A DNA stretch of 64,000 nucleotides, from the NCBI RefSeq assembly GCF_001518015.1, contig NZ_LPUY01000100.1:1-64000 (forward strand), written 5' to 3'. A program made the position numbers and the translations under genes. A model generated the notes under the pieces. The model was not told the origin of the DNA, ran no database searches, and saw nothing but the letters and a program-made list of their open reading frames with translations. This document shows positions 27,153-35,314 of the stretch, in pieces (the first letter of the stretch is position 1; every line of letters begins with the position of its first letter). The stretch is from Tritonibacter horizontis. Lineage in GTDB: Bacteria; Pseudomonadota; Alphaproteobacteria; Rhodobacterales; Rhodobacteraceae.

Positions 27153-28215
27153 AGGTGTTCTGGGATGGCTCGGGCGGCCACGGCTGCTGTCCGCGCAATC
27201 CTCGGAGTCCGTTGCTCGTGGGCCGCAATGCCACGTGATCATCCTCGATGGGACCATGTCGTCGCTGGAGCCGGGGCATGAAACCCATGCCGGCATGGCC
27301 TACAGGCTGTGCAAGGAAATGGGGCCGGGCGTGTCGGTCTACTACGAGGCGGGCGTGCAATGGTCGGCCTGGAATAAGACGGCCGATGTGATGGTCGGGC
27401 GCGGCATAAATCGCAAAATTCGCCGCGCCTACGGGTATCTTGCCTCGCGCTACCGCCCCGGCGACAAGATCTTTTTGCTGGGGTATTCGCGCGGGGCCTA
27501 TGCCGTGCGCTCGCTGGCGGGGGTGCTGGGGGCGGTCGGGCTGTTGAAACAGCAGCACGCGACCGTTCGCAATATCCGCACCGCTTACCGCCACTACCAG
27601 CTGAGCAGCGGCGCCGAGGTTCGCGCAGCTTTTGCACGCGCCCATTGTCACGAGACAACTGAGGTCGAGATGGTCGGGGTCTGGGACACGGTCAAGGCGC
27701 TGGGGCTGCGGTTTCCGATCCTGTGGCGCTGGGCGGAGACCCGACATGCCTTTCACGACCATCGGCTGGGCGCACATGTAAAGGCAGGCTTTCAGGCGCT
27801 GGCACTGGACGAAACCCGGGATGTCTACACACCCGTGCTGTGGGACAGTAACGAAGGATCCGGCGGGCAGATCGAACAGGTCTGGTTCCGTGGCTCGCAT
27901 GGGGATATTGGCGGCCAGCTTGGCGGCTTCGAGGCTGCGCGCCCCTTGGCCAATATTCCGTTGATCTGGATGCTGGAACGGGCGGAGATGTCCGGCCTGC
28001 CGCTGCCACGTGACTGGCGCATGCGGTTTCCGGTGGATGCAGATGCGCCGACGGTCGGAACCTGGTCTGGCTGGGGCAAGATCTTTCTCTTGCGCAGTCG
28101 CCGCAAGGTGGGACGGGACATCAGCGAAAAGATCCACCCGAGTGCCCGATCCTCCCATGAGGCCCGCAAATCGGCGCATTGGCGTGCGTTTTTTCTGCGC
28201 CGGACCCCACATTGA
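27130..28215 (+). CDS. DUF2235 alpha/beta hydrolase-like protein
   Basis: A 361-residue protein of the DUF2235 family. VIILDGTMSSLEPG is the first strand, IFLLGYSRGAYAVRSLAGVLG contains the G-x-S-x-G nucleophile, VGVWDTVKALG the Asp strand and VWFRGSHGDIGG the His. The family includes type VI secretion phospholipases, but no secretion genes are nearby and no signal peptide is seen. The start at ATG 27130 lies inside the CoxL-like gene; the longer frame to 27043 is less likely. Function unknown. Confidence 0.82.
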   Translation: MFLKRLSKGVLGWLGRPRLLSAQSSESVARGPQCHVIILDGTMSSLEPGHETHAGMAYRLCKEMGPGVSVYYEAGVQWSAWNKTADVMVGRGINRKIRRAYGYLASRYRPGDKIFLLGYSRGAYAVRSLAGVLGAVGLLKQQHATVRNIRTAYRHYQLSSGAEVRAAFARAHCHETTEVEMVGVWDTVKALGLRFPILWRWAETRHAFHDHRLGAHVKAGFQALALDETRDVYTPVLWDSNEGSGGQIEQVWFRGSHGDIGGQLGGFEAARPLANIPLIWMLERAEMSGLPLPRDWRMRFPVDADAPTVGTWSGWGKIFLLRSRRKVGRDISEKIHPSARSSHEARKSAHWRAFFLRRTPH

Positions 28216-28375
28216 ACCGATTGTGACATTGAACCAGGGGGCTTTCGGGCGAGCGAACGCGCCTCGCTTCGGTGCCCGTGTCAGTGTCTGGGGCAAGGCC
28301 CTTGGCCCGTGGCCCTGTCGCGCCTACAAATGTATCCAGGCCAACAGGGCATGGGTATGAACACAGGCGGGACAG

Positions 28376-29332
28376 ATGGCAGAGGACGGACGAGCGGACC
28401 CAACGGATCGGCAGGCGATGTTTCTGACCTATACCGGGATGGAAACCGATCTGATATTTACCCAAGGGGTCGCGCTGCCGGGGTTCGCGGCCTTTGCATT
28501 GCTTGAAACGCCAGAGGGACGGGAGAGGATTCAGACCTATTACCGGGACCTGATTGCGATCGGGGCGCAATACGGGCTTGGGGTGATCCTGGAAAGCCCG
28601 ACCTGGGTTGCCCACCGGGACCGGGCGGCCGCGCTGGGCTATGGGGCCGAGGCGCTGGCTGCGTTGAATCGGCAGGCCATCGACCAGATGTGCGCGGCGC
28701 GAACGCTCTATGGTGATCTTCCGACCCTCATCAGCGCCAATATCGGGCCGCGTTTTGATGCCTATGCGCCGCAAGGCCGGATGAGCGTGGCCGAGGCAGA
28801 CGACTATCACAGCGAACAGATAGCGGTTCTGGCGCAGACGCAGGTTGATCTGCTCAGCGGCTATACGCTGGCCTGCAGCAACGAAGCGAGCGGCATCGTA
28901 AGAGCGGCCAAACAGCGTGACCTGCCGGTTGTGATCGCTTTTACGGTCGAGACAGACGGACGCCTGCCAACGGGAGAAACGCTGCAGGATGCGATCCAAA
29001 CGGTGGATGCGGCCACAGGCGGGTATGCGGCCTATTTCATGATCAATTGCGCCCACCCCGACCATTTTGCCGAAACGCTGGAAGACGCGCCCTGGATGCA
29101 GCGGCTGCGTGGGGTCGTGGCCAATGCCTCGCGGTGCAGCCACGCAGAGCTGGACGACGCGCAAGAGCTGGACGCGGGCGATCCGGTGGCGCTGGCACAG
29201 GACCTGTCGGCCATCGCCCGACGTTTTGCACAGATCAGCGTTCTTGGCGGGTGCTGCGGCACCGATATGCGCCACCTGGCCGAGATTGCAAAGCAGGCCC
29301 CGAAAGACCGGGCCGTGACACCCCCCGGCTGA
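28376..29332 (+). CDS. homocysteine S-methyltransferase family protein
   Basis: A 318-residue zinc methyltransferase barrel (MmuM/BhmT type). GMETDLIFTQGVALPGFAAF at the N-terminus, the Zn ligand Cys in FMINCAHPDHF and the GGCCGTD pair near the end are diagnostic. It would move a methyl group from a methylated donor (betaine, S-methylmethionine or similar) to homocysteine. ATG 28418 is an alternative start giving 304 residues. metF and metR lie 1 kb downstream, which fits methionine metabolism, though they are on other transcripts. Confidence 0.88.
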   Translation: MAEDGRADPTDRQAMFLTYTGMETDLIFTQGVALPGFAAFALLETPEGRERIQTYYRDLIAIGAQYGLGVILESPTWVAHRDRAAALGYGAEALAALNRQAIDQMCAARTLYGDLPTLISANIGPRFDAYAPQGRMSVAEADDYHSEQIAVLAQTQVDLLSGYTLACSNEASGIVRAAKQRDLPVVIAFTVETDGRLPTGETLQDAIQTVDAATGGYAAYFMINCAHPDHFAETLEDAPWMQRLRGVVANASRCSHAELDDAQELDAGDPVALAQDLSAIARRFAQISVLGGCCGTDMRHLAEIAKQAPKDRAVTPPG

Positions 29333-29350
29333 GGCGGGCGATGCCGGTCG

Positions 29351-29833
29351 TCAGGGTGCCAGTTTCATCACGATACATGTGGTGGAGCCCGTGGCATAAA
29401 GCTTGCCATCCTCGACGCCACGGATTTCGCCATGCGCAATCCCGGTGGAGCGGCCGACGTGGTCAATCTCGCCCCAGCAATCGACGGTCATGCCAAGCGG
29501 GATCGGGCGCAGGATGTTGATCTTGTATTCCAGCGTTGTGTAGACGGAGCCTTTTGGCACCCGGGTCATCACCGCGCAGGCCATGGCGCTGTCCAGAAGG
29601 GTGCCGTACCAGCCGCCGTGCACGGTGCCCATCGGGTTTGTGACTGCAAACTCCGGGGTGCCGCGAAACACCACGCGTCCGGGGGCAACGCTGTGCAGGG
29701 TATAGCCCATGGTGGTGCCGATGGGCGGGCCGGGCAGGCGGCCCTCCAGGATGCCGGTCATGAATTCAAGGCCGGAGATCGTCGCGATCTCGGCCATTGG
29801 CATCAGGTCCTGGGCTGAAGTTGCAATGGCCAT
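29351..29833 (-). CDS. PaaI-family hotdog thioesterase
   Basis: A 160-residue hotdog-fold acyl-CoA thioesterase. The helix motif NPMGTVHGGWYGTLLDSAM is the PaaI/YbgC-like hotdog signature in which a conserved Asn/His/Asp environment holds the thioester. TTLEYKINILRPI is the following strand. No operon partner; convergent with the homocysteine methyltransferase gene, and downstream of metF on the same strand. Substrate unknown. Confidence 0.87.
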   Translation of the reverse strand: MAIATSAQDLMPMAEIATISGLEFMTGILEGRLPGPPIGTTMGYTLHSVAPGRVVFRGTPEFAVTNPMGTVHGGWYGTLLDSAMACAVMTRVPKGSVYTTLEYKINILRPIPLGMTVDCWGEIDHVGRSTGIAHGEIRGVEDGKLYATGSTTCIVMKLAP

Positions 29834-29895
29834 GGCGTCCTCCGGGCTTTTGCTGTTGCGCAGAAGCTAGGAGGACGCAGAGCCGTCAACAAGGC

Positions 29896-30765
29896 TTACG
29901 CCACGTTCTCCAGGCGGATCTTGGATTTGACCCCAAGCGCATGGCAGACATCGCGGGTCAGCTCGGGGCGGTTGAGCGTATAGAAATGCAGTTTCTTCAC
30001 GCCGCCTTCGAGCAGCTCTGTGCACAGTTCCGAACACAGCGCCGTCGCCAGCAGGTCGCAGCGGTCGTCGCGCTGGGCCTTGTCAAAGGCTTCGTCCAGC
30101 CAGGCCGGGATCGTGGTGCCACAGGCCTCGGCAAAGCGGCGCACGCCTTTCCAATTCTCGATCGGCAGGATGCCGGGGGTGATGCGGTCGGTGTCGATCC
30201 CGGCCTTGGCGCAGGCGTCGCGGAAGCGGAAAAAGCTTTCTGCTTCGAAGAAGAACTGTGTAAGCGCCTCGGTGGCACCGGCGTCCAGCTTGCGTTTCAG
30301 CCAGTCGACATTGGCCTGCTGGCTGGCGGCTTCCGGGTGGCTTTCAGGATAGGCGCCGACGCAGAGGTTGAATTTCCCCTTGGCGGCCAGCGCCTCGATC
30401 AGCTCGACAGAGGAGGCAAAACCATCCTCTGTTGGGGCAAAGCTGCCCTGATCCTTTGGCGGGTCGCCGCGCAGGGCGACAATATCGGTGATCCCGGCCT
30501 CGGCATATTGATCGGCAATGGCGAGGGTTTCGGCGCGGGTGGCGGACACACAGGTCAGATGCGCTGCAACCTTCAGGCCGGAATTCTTGTGCAGGGTGGT
30601 GACCGCATCGCGGGTCAACTCGCGGGTGGTGCCGCCCGCGCCATAGGTCACGGAGACAAACCGCGGCCCCAGCGGCGACAACGACTGCACGGTATCCCAA
30701 AGACGGAAGGAGGCTTCGAGGTTCTTGGGCGGGAAAAATTCAAAGGAAATTTCAGGCGTGCTCAC
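29896..30765 (-). CDS. metF: 5,10-methylenetetrahydrofolate reductase
   Basis: A 289-residue FAD enzyme making 5-methyl-THF for methionine synthesis. SFEFFPPK near the N-terminus carries the catalytic Glu, VSVTYGAGG and LRGDPP are family motifs. GTG 30765 is chosen: it has GAGGAG about ten bases upstream and puts EISFEFFPP where other MetF proteins have it. An ATG at 30855, also with a purine-rich site, would add 30 residues rich in Pro/Asp with no family counterpart. The divergent metR and a MetR box at 30885 point to MetR control. Confidence 0.93.
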   Translation of the reverse strand: MSTPEISFEFFPPKNLEASFRLWDTVQSLSPLGPRFVSVTYGAGGTTRELTRDAVTTLHKNSGLKVAAHLTCVSATRAETLAIADQYAEAGITDIVALRGDPPKDQGSFAPTEDGFASSVELIEALAAKGKFNLCVGAYPESHPEAASQQANVDWLKRKLDAGATEALTQFFFEAESFFRFRDACAKAGIDTDRITPGILPIENWKGVRRFAEACGTTIPAWLDEAFDKAQRDDRCDLLATALCSELCTELLEGGVKKLHFYTLNRPELTRDVCHALGVKSKIRLENVA

Positions 30766-30884
30766 TGTCTCTGTCTCCTCAAGGTCCACCGGGACCGGAA
30801 TGGGGGCGATCTGCGGCGCTGTGTCGCTTTTGACGGCGCAAGGGTCGCAAGTCATTTGACCCCTTGTGTCACGAGAACTAAGAG

Positions 30885-30897
30885 TGAAGCAAATTCA
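30885..30897. promoter_or_regulatory. predicted MetR-binding site
   Basis: TGAAGCAAATTCA matches the MetR consensus TGAA-N5-TTCA exactly, including A at the centre. It lies between divergent metF and metR, 35 bases before the metR ATG, and could control both. Confidence 0.7.
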
Positions 30898-30931
30898 TAT
30901 TTCTCAAGAACAACATGAGGCGCACCGTAGA

Positions 30932-31837
30932 ATGCACATCGAGTTCCGTCATCTGCGCACGATCAAGGCGATTCACGAGGAGGGGGGACTGGCCCGCGCG
31001 GCGGATCAGTTGAACATCACCCAAAGCGCGCTGAGCCATCAGATCAAGGGGTTGGAGGAGCAAACCGGGGTGGAGCTTTTCCTGCGCCGCTCCAAGCCGA
31101 TGAAACTGTCGGCGGCCGGCATGCGGTTGTTGCGACTGGCGGATCAGATTCTGCCCCAGGTCGAGGCGGCTCAGGCAGAATTTGCCGCTTTGCGTGATGG
31201 CGAGGCGGGGCGGTTGCATATCGCGATCGAATGCCACGCCTGTTTCGAATGGCTGTTTCCAGTGCTGGAAGGGTTCCGCAAAAGCTGGGGCGACGTCGAT
31301 GTGGACATCCGTCCGGGCCTGGCGTTCGAGGCGATGCCGGCGCTGAAACGCGAAGAAGTGGATCTGGTGGTGTCTTCCGACCCGGAAGAGCTGCCGGGGG
31401 TGACCTTCATCGAACTCTTCGATTATAACCCGGTTTTTGTGGCGTCGGCGCAGCATCCGCTGGCGGCGAAACCCTATGTCGAGGCCGAGGATTTCCGGGG
31501 GCAGACCCTGATCACCTATCCGGTGGACCGGACCCGGCTGGATGTGTTCAGCCAGCTTCTGATTCCGGCGGGGGTCGAGCCTGCGAGCATCCGAAAGGTG
31601 GAACTGACGGCGGTGATCCTGTTGCTTGTTGCCTCGAACCGGGGGGTGTCGGTGCTGCCGGACTGGGTGGTCCGCGAGGTGAAGTATTCGTCCGATTATG
31701 TGACCCGCCCCCTGACCGAGGCCGGGATTACCCGTCGGCTTTATGCGGCGATCCGCAGCGATGATGAGGGCAAGCCCTACATGCAGGAGCTGATCCGCCT
31801 GGCACGGGTCGAAGCGCGCAAACTGCAACAGAAATAG
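30932..31837 (+). CDS. metR: LysR-family regulator, MetR
   Basis: A 301-residue LysR regulator. The N-terminal winged helix (MHIEFRHLRTIKAIHEEGGL; LNITQSALSHQIKGLEEQTG) ends about residue 60 and is followed by the inducer-binding domain. MetR activates methionine genes with homocysteine as cofactor. ATG 30932 is preferred because an upstream extension to 30866 would put the MetR box inside the coding region. Divergent from metF, as in many Rhodobacterales. Confidence 0.92.
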   Translation: MHIEFRHLRTIKAIHEEGGLARAADQLNITQSALSHQIKGLEEQTGVELFLRRSKPMKLSAAGMRLLRLADQILPQVEAAQAEFAALRDGEAGRLHIAIECHACFEWLFPVLEGFRKSWGDVDVDIRPGLAFEAMPALKREEVDLVVSSDPEELPGVTFIELFDYNPVFVASAQHPLAAKPYVEAEDFRGQTLITYPVDRTRLDVFSQLLIPAGVEPASIRKVELTAVILLLVASNRGVSVLPDWVVREVKYSSDYVTRPLTEAGITRRLYAAIRSDDEGKPYMQELIRLARVEARKLQQK

Positions 31838-31840
31838 TGT

Positions 31841-31887
31841 CGCGACGCGCCCCACGGACGCAGCATGCGCCAGCGGTGCGCGTCGCG
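31841..31887. terminator. inverted repeat between convergent metR and reductase genes
   Basis: CGCGACGCGC (31841-31850) and GCGCGTCGCG (31878-31887) are perfect complements with a 27-base loop, placed between two convergent stop codons. There is no T run, so termination is only suggested. Confidence 0.4.
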
Positions 31888-31903
31888 GCACCAGAAGACC
31901 GTA

Positions 31904-32929
31904 TCAGTCCAGTTTCACCACCTGTTTGCCGGTGTTGCCGCCCTTGAGCATCTTTATGAACGCCTCAGGTGCATTCTCCAGACCGGTCGCCACATCCTCG
32001 ACAAAGCGCACCTGACCACCGGCGACCAGTGGCGAGACCTCTTTGAGGAAGGCCGGGTAGCGGTCATAGTGATTGGCGATGATGAAACCGCTGATGGTGA
32101 GATGCTTGACCAGCACCGTGCGCCACAGGCCGGGCGCGGTCAGCCGGGTGTCGCTGGTTTCGCCATCATACCAGGCGATCATGCCGCAGAGGGGAATGCG
32201 CCCGAAACGGTTCATCAGCGGCAGCACCGCTTCCAGGACCTTGCCGCCAACGTTTTCAAAATAGATGTCGATGCCATCGGGGCAGGCCTCGGCCAGGGCG
32301 GCGCGCAGGTCCTTGGCCGTGGCATAGGACCGGTGGTCGAGACAGGCATCAAACCCAAAGGTATCGGTGGCGAGTTTGCATTTGTCGGCACCTCCCGCGA
32401 TGCCGACAACCTTGAGCCCGCGCGCCCGCGCCAGCTGGCCCACCATGGATCCGACCGGCCCGGTTGCGGCAGCGACCACGAGGGTCTCGCCCGCTTTGGG
32501 GCGGCCGATTTCGTTCAACCCGTGCCAGCCGGTGAACCCCGGCATTCCCAGCACGCCGAGCGCGGCAGAAATGGGCTGCAACGCGGGATCCAGCTTTTGC
32601 AATTGGGCGCCGGGCAGGCAGCCATGGCTGGCCCAGCCGAACATGCCCAGAACCGTATCGCCCGGCGCAAGGTCGGGATGGTTCGAGGTGACAACCTCGC
32701 CCACCGCGCCGCCCTCCATCGCGCCGCCCACCGGCACCGGATCGGCATAGGAGGCCACGTCGCTCATGCGGCCGCGCATGTAGGGGTCGAGGGACATGTA
32801 CTGGGCCTTCACCAGGACCTCGCCCGGACCGGGGGTCGGCAAGTCTGTGGTCTCCAGCCGGAAATTCTCTGCTGTCGGGGCGCCCTCGGGACGGCTGTTG
32901 AGGACGATACGCTGCATCTTGGATGTCAT
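31904..32929 (-). CDS. NADP-dependent alkenal/quinone-type reductase (CurA-like)
   Basis: A 341-residue zinc-free medium-chain dehydrogenase/reductase. SLDPYMRGRM near residue 50 and VVAAATGPVGSMVGQLAR (NADP motif) are typical of the CurA/leukotriene-B4-dehydrogenase group, which reduces activated C=C bonds. DIYFENVGGKVLEAVLP is also family-specific. AAGGAG precedes ATG 32929; the upstream frame to 33607 crosses the divergent phosphatase gene and is spurious. Single-gene unit. Confidence 0.9.
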   Translation of the reverse strand: MTSKMQRIVLNSRPEGAPTAENFRLETTDLPTPGPGEVLVKAQYMSLDPYMRGRMSDVASYADPVPVGGAMEGGAVGEVVTSNHPDLAPGDTVLGMFGWASHGCLPGAQLQKLDPALQPISAALGVLGMPGFTGWHGLNEIGRPKAGETLVVAAATGPVGSMVGQLARARGLKVVGIAGGADKCKLATDTFGFDACLDHRSYATAKDLRAALAEACPDGIDIYFENVGGKVLEAVLPLMNRFGRIPLCGMIAWYDGETSDTRLTAPGLWRTVLVKHLTISGFIIANHYDRYPAFLKEVSPLVAGGQVRFVEDVATGLENAPEAFIKMLKGGNTGKQVVKLD

Positions 32930-33163
32930 AAGACGGATGCTCCTTTGAGTTTGGGCCGCTGCCATGTGCGGCGGCGGAGTCAGGATGTGAACCAAACAGT
33001 TCAGATCGGCTGATGCAAGCCCCGGCGCGACGTCAGGGCGGTTTTGACGCCGGGCTTGGTTTACCATATCCCCAACTGGGCCCGGTTTCTCCCTTGGCAA
33101 GGGCGGCGCGGGGGTGTATGGGCACCCTTTGACCGCATCTCCCCCGCAAGGACAGCTCGTACA

Positions 33164-33949
33164 ATGATTGGTAGCGCAAATCTCAATGTGATGATCAAGG
33201 CCGCCCGCAAGGCCGGCCGTTCCCTCGTGAAGGATTTCCGCGAAGTGGAAAACCTTCAGGTTTCCACCAAGGGGGCCGGAGATTTTGTCAGCCGCGCCGA
33301 TATTGCCGCCGAACAGATCCTCAAGGAGGAGCTGATGGGCGCCCGCCCGACCTATGGCTGGCTGGCGGAAGAGGGCGGCGAGGAGCCGGGCGAGGATCCG
33401 ACGCGCCGCTGGATCGTCGATCCGCTCGATGGCACCACCAATTTCCTGCATGGTCTGCCCCATTGGGCGATCTCCATCGCGCTGGAACACAAGGGCAAGA
33501 TCGTTGCCGGTGTGGTTTTTGATGCGGCCAAGGACGAGATGTTCTTTGCCGAAAAGGGTACCGGAGCCTGGATGAACGAAACCCGTATTCGTGTCTCGTC
33601 GCGCCATCGGATGATCGAGTCTATTTTTGCCACCGGGCTGCCCTTTGCCGGCCGCTCGGACCTGCCGGAAACCCTGCAGGATCTTGCCCGTCTGATGCCG
33701 GCCTGTGCTGGCGTGCGCCGCTGGGGCGCTGCCGCGCTGGATATGGCCTATGTGGCCGCTGGTCGCTACGAAGGGTTCTGGGAACGTCGCCTGAACGCCT
33801 GGGATCTGGCGGCGGGCATCATCATCGTCAAGGAAGCCGGCGGTCTGTGCGAGGCGCTTGATCCTGCGGCTTCGATTGTCGAAAGCGGTGAAGTGATCTG
33901 TTCAAACGAACCCATCTTTGAAAATTTCGCCAAGGTCATCCGCACCTAA
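33164..33949 (+). CDS. inositol monophosphatase family protein (SuhB-like)
   Basis: A 261-residue Mg-dependent phosphatase. The metal motif VDPLDGTTNFLHG near residue 87 and NAWDLAAGIIIVKEAGG near residue 210 identify the IMPase superfamily; length and motifs fit SuhB-type enzymes. AAGGA at 33148-33152 precedes ATG 33164. A strong terminator follows. Inositol-1-phosphatase or the related 3'-phosphoadenosine phosphatase activity cannot be separated by sequence alone. Confidence 0.93.
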   Translation: MIGSANLNVMIKAARKAGRSLVKDFREVENLQVSTKGAGDFVSRADIAAEQILKEELMGARPTYGWLAEEGGEEPGEDPTRRWIVDPLDGTTNFLHGLPHWAISIALEHKGKIVAGVVFDAAKDEMFFAEKGTGAWMNETRIRVSSRHRMIESIFATGLPFAGRSDLPETLQDLARLMPACAGVRRWGAAALDMAYVAAGRYEGFWERRLNAWDLAAGIIIVKEAGGLCEALDPAASIVESGEVICSNEPIFENFAKVIRT

Positions 33950-33977
33950 GCGCGTTTCAATCATTGCGGTGAGACAA

Positions 33978-34012
33978 GCGCGTGCCCGATGATCCGGGCG
34001 CGCGCTTTTTCT
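33978..34012 (+). terminator. intrinsic terminator after the IMPase-family gene
   Basis: GCGCGTGCCCG pairs with CGGGCGCGCGC around ATGATC and is followed by TTTTTCTTT, 29 bases after the stop codon. Confidence 0.88.
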
Positions 34013-34045
34013 TTGCGCCATGTTGGGGGAGAAGGCTGCCCGGCC

Positions 34046-34447
34046 TCAGGTGGCGGTGGTGCGATCCGACGGGTGATTGACGCCGTCGCTCCAGGGGATC
34101 TCACCATGGGTCCGCGCATGGTGGCGTGGGTTGCCGCCGTCGATACAGGCGAGGTTTATGCCGCATTGGCGCGGGTCGGAGCGCCGCTGATGGTACATAT
34201 AGATCCCGCAGGTTTTGCAGAAATAATGCTGCGCGGTGTGGCTTCCCCAGGTGTAGAGTGTCAGGTTCTCCTCGCCCTGAAGTATGCGCAAACTGTCGGT
34301 GCGCGCGGTTACGGCGGCTGCACCGCGCCGTAAACAGAACGAACAATCACAGCGGCTTGCTGAGGCAAGCCCGTCTGGCAGCAGCGCCGAAATGGTGACG
34401 GCACCGCAATGGCAGGTTGCGCGACAGGTTTCGTCCTTTGTGCCCAT
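34046..34447 (-). CDS. GFA family zinc-binding protein
   Basis: A 133-residue GFA-fold protein: CHCGAV near residue 12, CDCSFCLRRGA near residue 33 and YFCKTCGIYMYHQ near residue 77 supply the two zinc sites. The family is named after formaldehyde activation by glutathione, though most members are uncharacterised. It ends the pair with the rhomboid gene, 10 bases downstream of that gene's stop codon, so the two are probably cotranscribed. Confidence 0.87.
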   Translation of the reverse strand: MGTKDETCRATCHCGAVTISALLPDGLASASRCDCSFCLRRGAAAVTARTDSLRILQGEENLTLYTWGSHTAQHYFCKTCGIYMYHQRRSDPRQCGINLACIDGGNPRHHARTHGEIPWSDGVNHPSDRTTAT

Positions 34448-34457
34448 GTGATGTCTC

Positions 34458-35222
34458 CTACTTTCCCCAGGGGCCAGGCTGGCGAGGGATTCGACGTACC
34501 CGCGGGATGCGAGAGCTGCTGAGGTGGGTTTCGGGATGCGGTGGATGGCCGTCTGTTCGGCGCCAGAACCTTGGCCCGCCGCGTGCGATCCACAGGGGCA
34601 GCGTCAGCGCCAGCCCGATGAGGAACCCACCGGCATGGGCCCAATAGGCGACACCGCCCAGCGACGGATCCGCGCCGACGCCGCCGATGAATTGCATGCC
34701 GAGCCAGAGACCCAGCATCACAAAGGCCGGAACCGGCACGATACGAAAGAAGACGACAAGGATGATCAGGATGTCCACCTGCGCCTTGGGGAACATCAAC
34801 AGATAGCCCCCCATGACGCCCGCAATGGCCCCGGAAGCTCCGACCAGGGGCACATTGGACGACGGTGCAGACACCACATGGGCAAGCGTCGCCCCGACAC
34901 CGCAGACCACATAGAACAAAAGAAATGGCAGATGGCCCATCTCGTCTTCCATGTTGTCGCCAAAGATCCACAGAAACAGCATGTTGCCGGCCAGATGCAT
35001 CAAGCCGCCGTGGATGAACATTGAGGTGAGCAAGGTCAGCGGCGCCTCGCCTGCCATGATCTCGCGCGGGATGGCGGCAAAACTGTCATAGAACATCATC
35101 AGGCTGCGGTCGGTGGCAAAGCTGGTCGAATACCACAGGTAGCCGAGGATATTGGCCGCCATCAGCAGATAGACAACATAAGGCGTGCTGCCGGACGGAT
35201 TATGGTCGCGTAAGGGAAACAT
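34458..35222 (-). CDS. rhomboid family intramembrane serine protease
   Basis: A 254-residue inner-membrane protease with about six helices. MFIHGGLMHLAGNMLFLWIFGD is the conserved loop and helix 2, GASGAIAG holds the catalytic Ser (about residue 130) and AYWAHAGGF the partner His (about residue 196). The C-terminal ~40 residues are Arg/Pro-rich and cytoplasmic. Substrate unknown. GFA gene follows closely. Confidence 0.93.
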   Translation of the reverse strand: MFPLRDHNPSGSTPYVVYLLMAANILGYLWYSTSFATDRSLMMFYDSFAAIPREIMAGEAPLTLLTSMFIHGGLMHLAGNMLFLWIFGDNMEDEMGHLPFLLFYVVCGVGATLAHVVSAPSSNVPLVGASGAIAGVMGGYLLMFPKAQVDILIILVVFFRIVPVPAFVMLGLWLGMQFIGGVGADPSLGGVAYWAHAGGFLIGLALTLPLWIARGGPRFWRRTDGHPPHPETHLSSSRIPRVRRIPRQPGPWGK

Positions 35223-35230
35223 CCGCAGAA

Positions 35231-35252
35231 GCTGGGCCGTTCCCGGCCCAGC
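35231..35252 (-). terminator. hairpin downstream of putA
   Basis: GCTGGGCC pairs with GGCCCAGC around GTTCCC, 63 bases past the putA stop codon and just before the rhomboid start. No T run, so it may be a weak terminator or an mRNA 3' stabiliser. Confidence 0.5.
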
Positions 35253-35314
35253 GTCAAGAGGTTAGATCCGGTTTCGCCTACCACCGACCCGTGGTTGCCG
35301 AAAACCGGGGCGGG

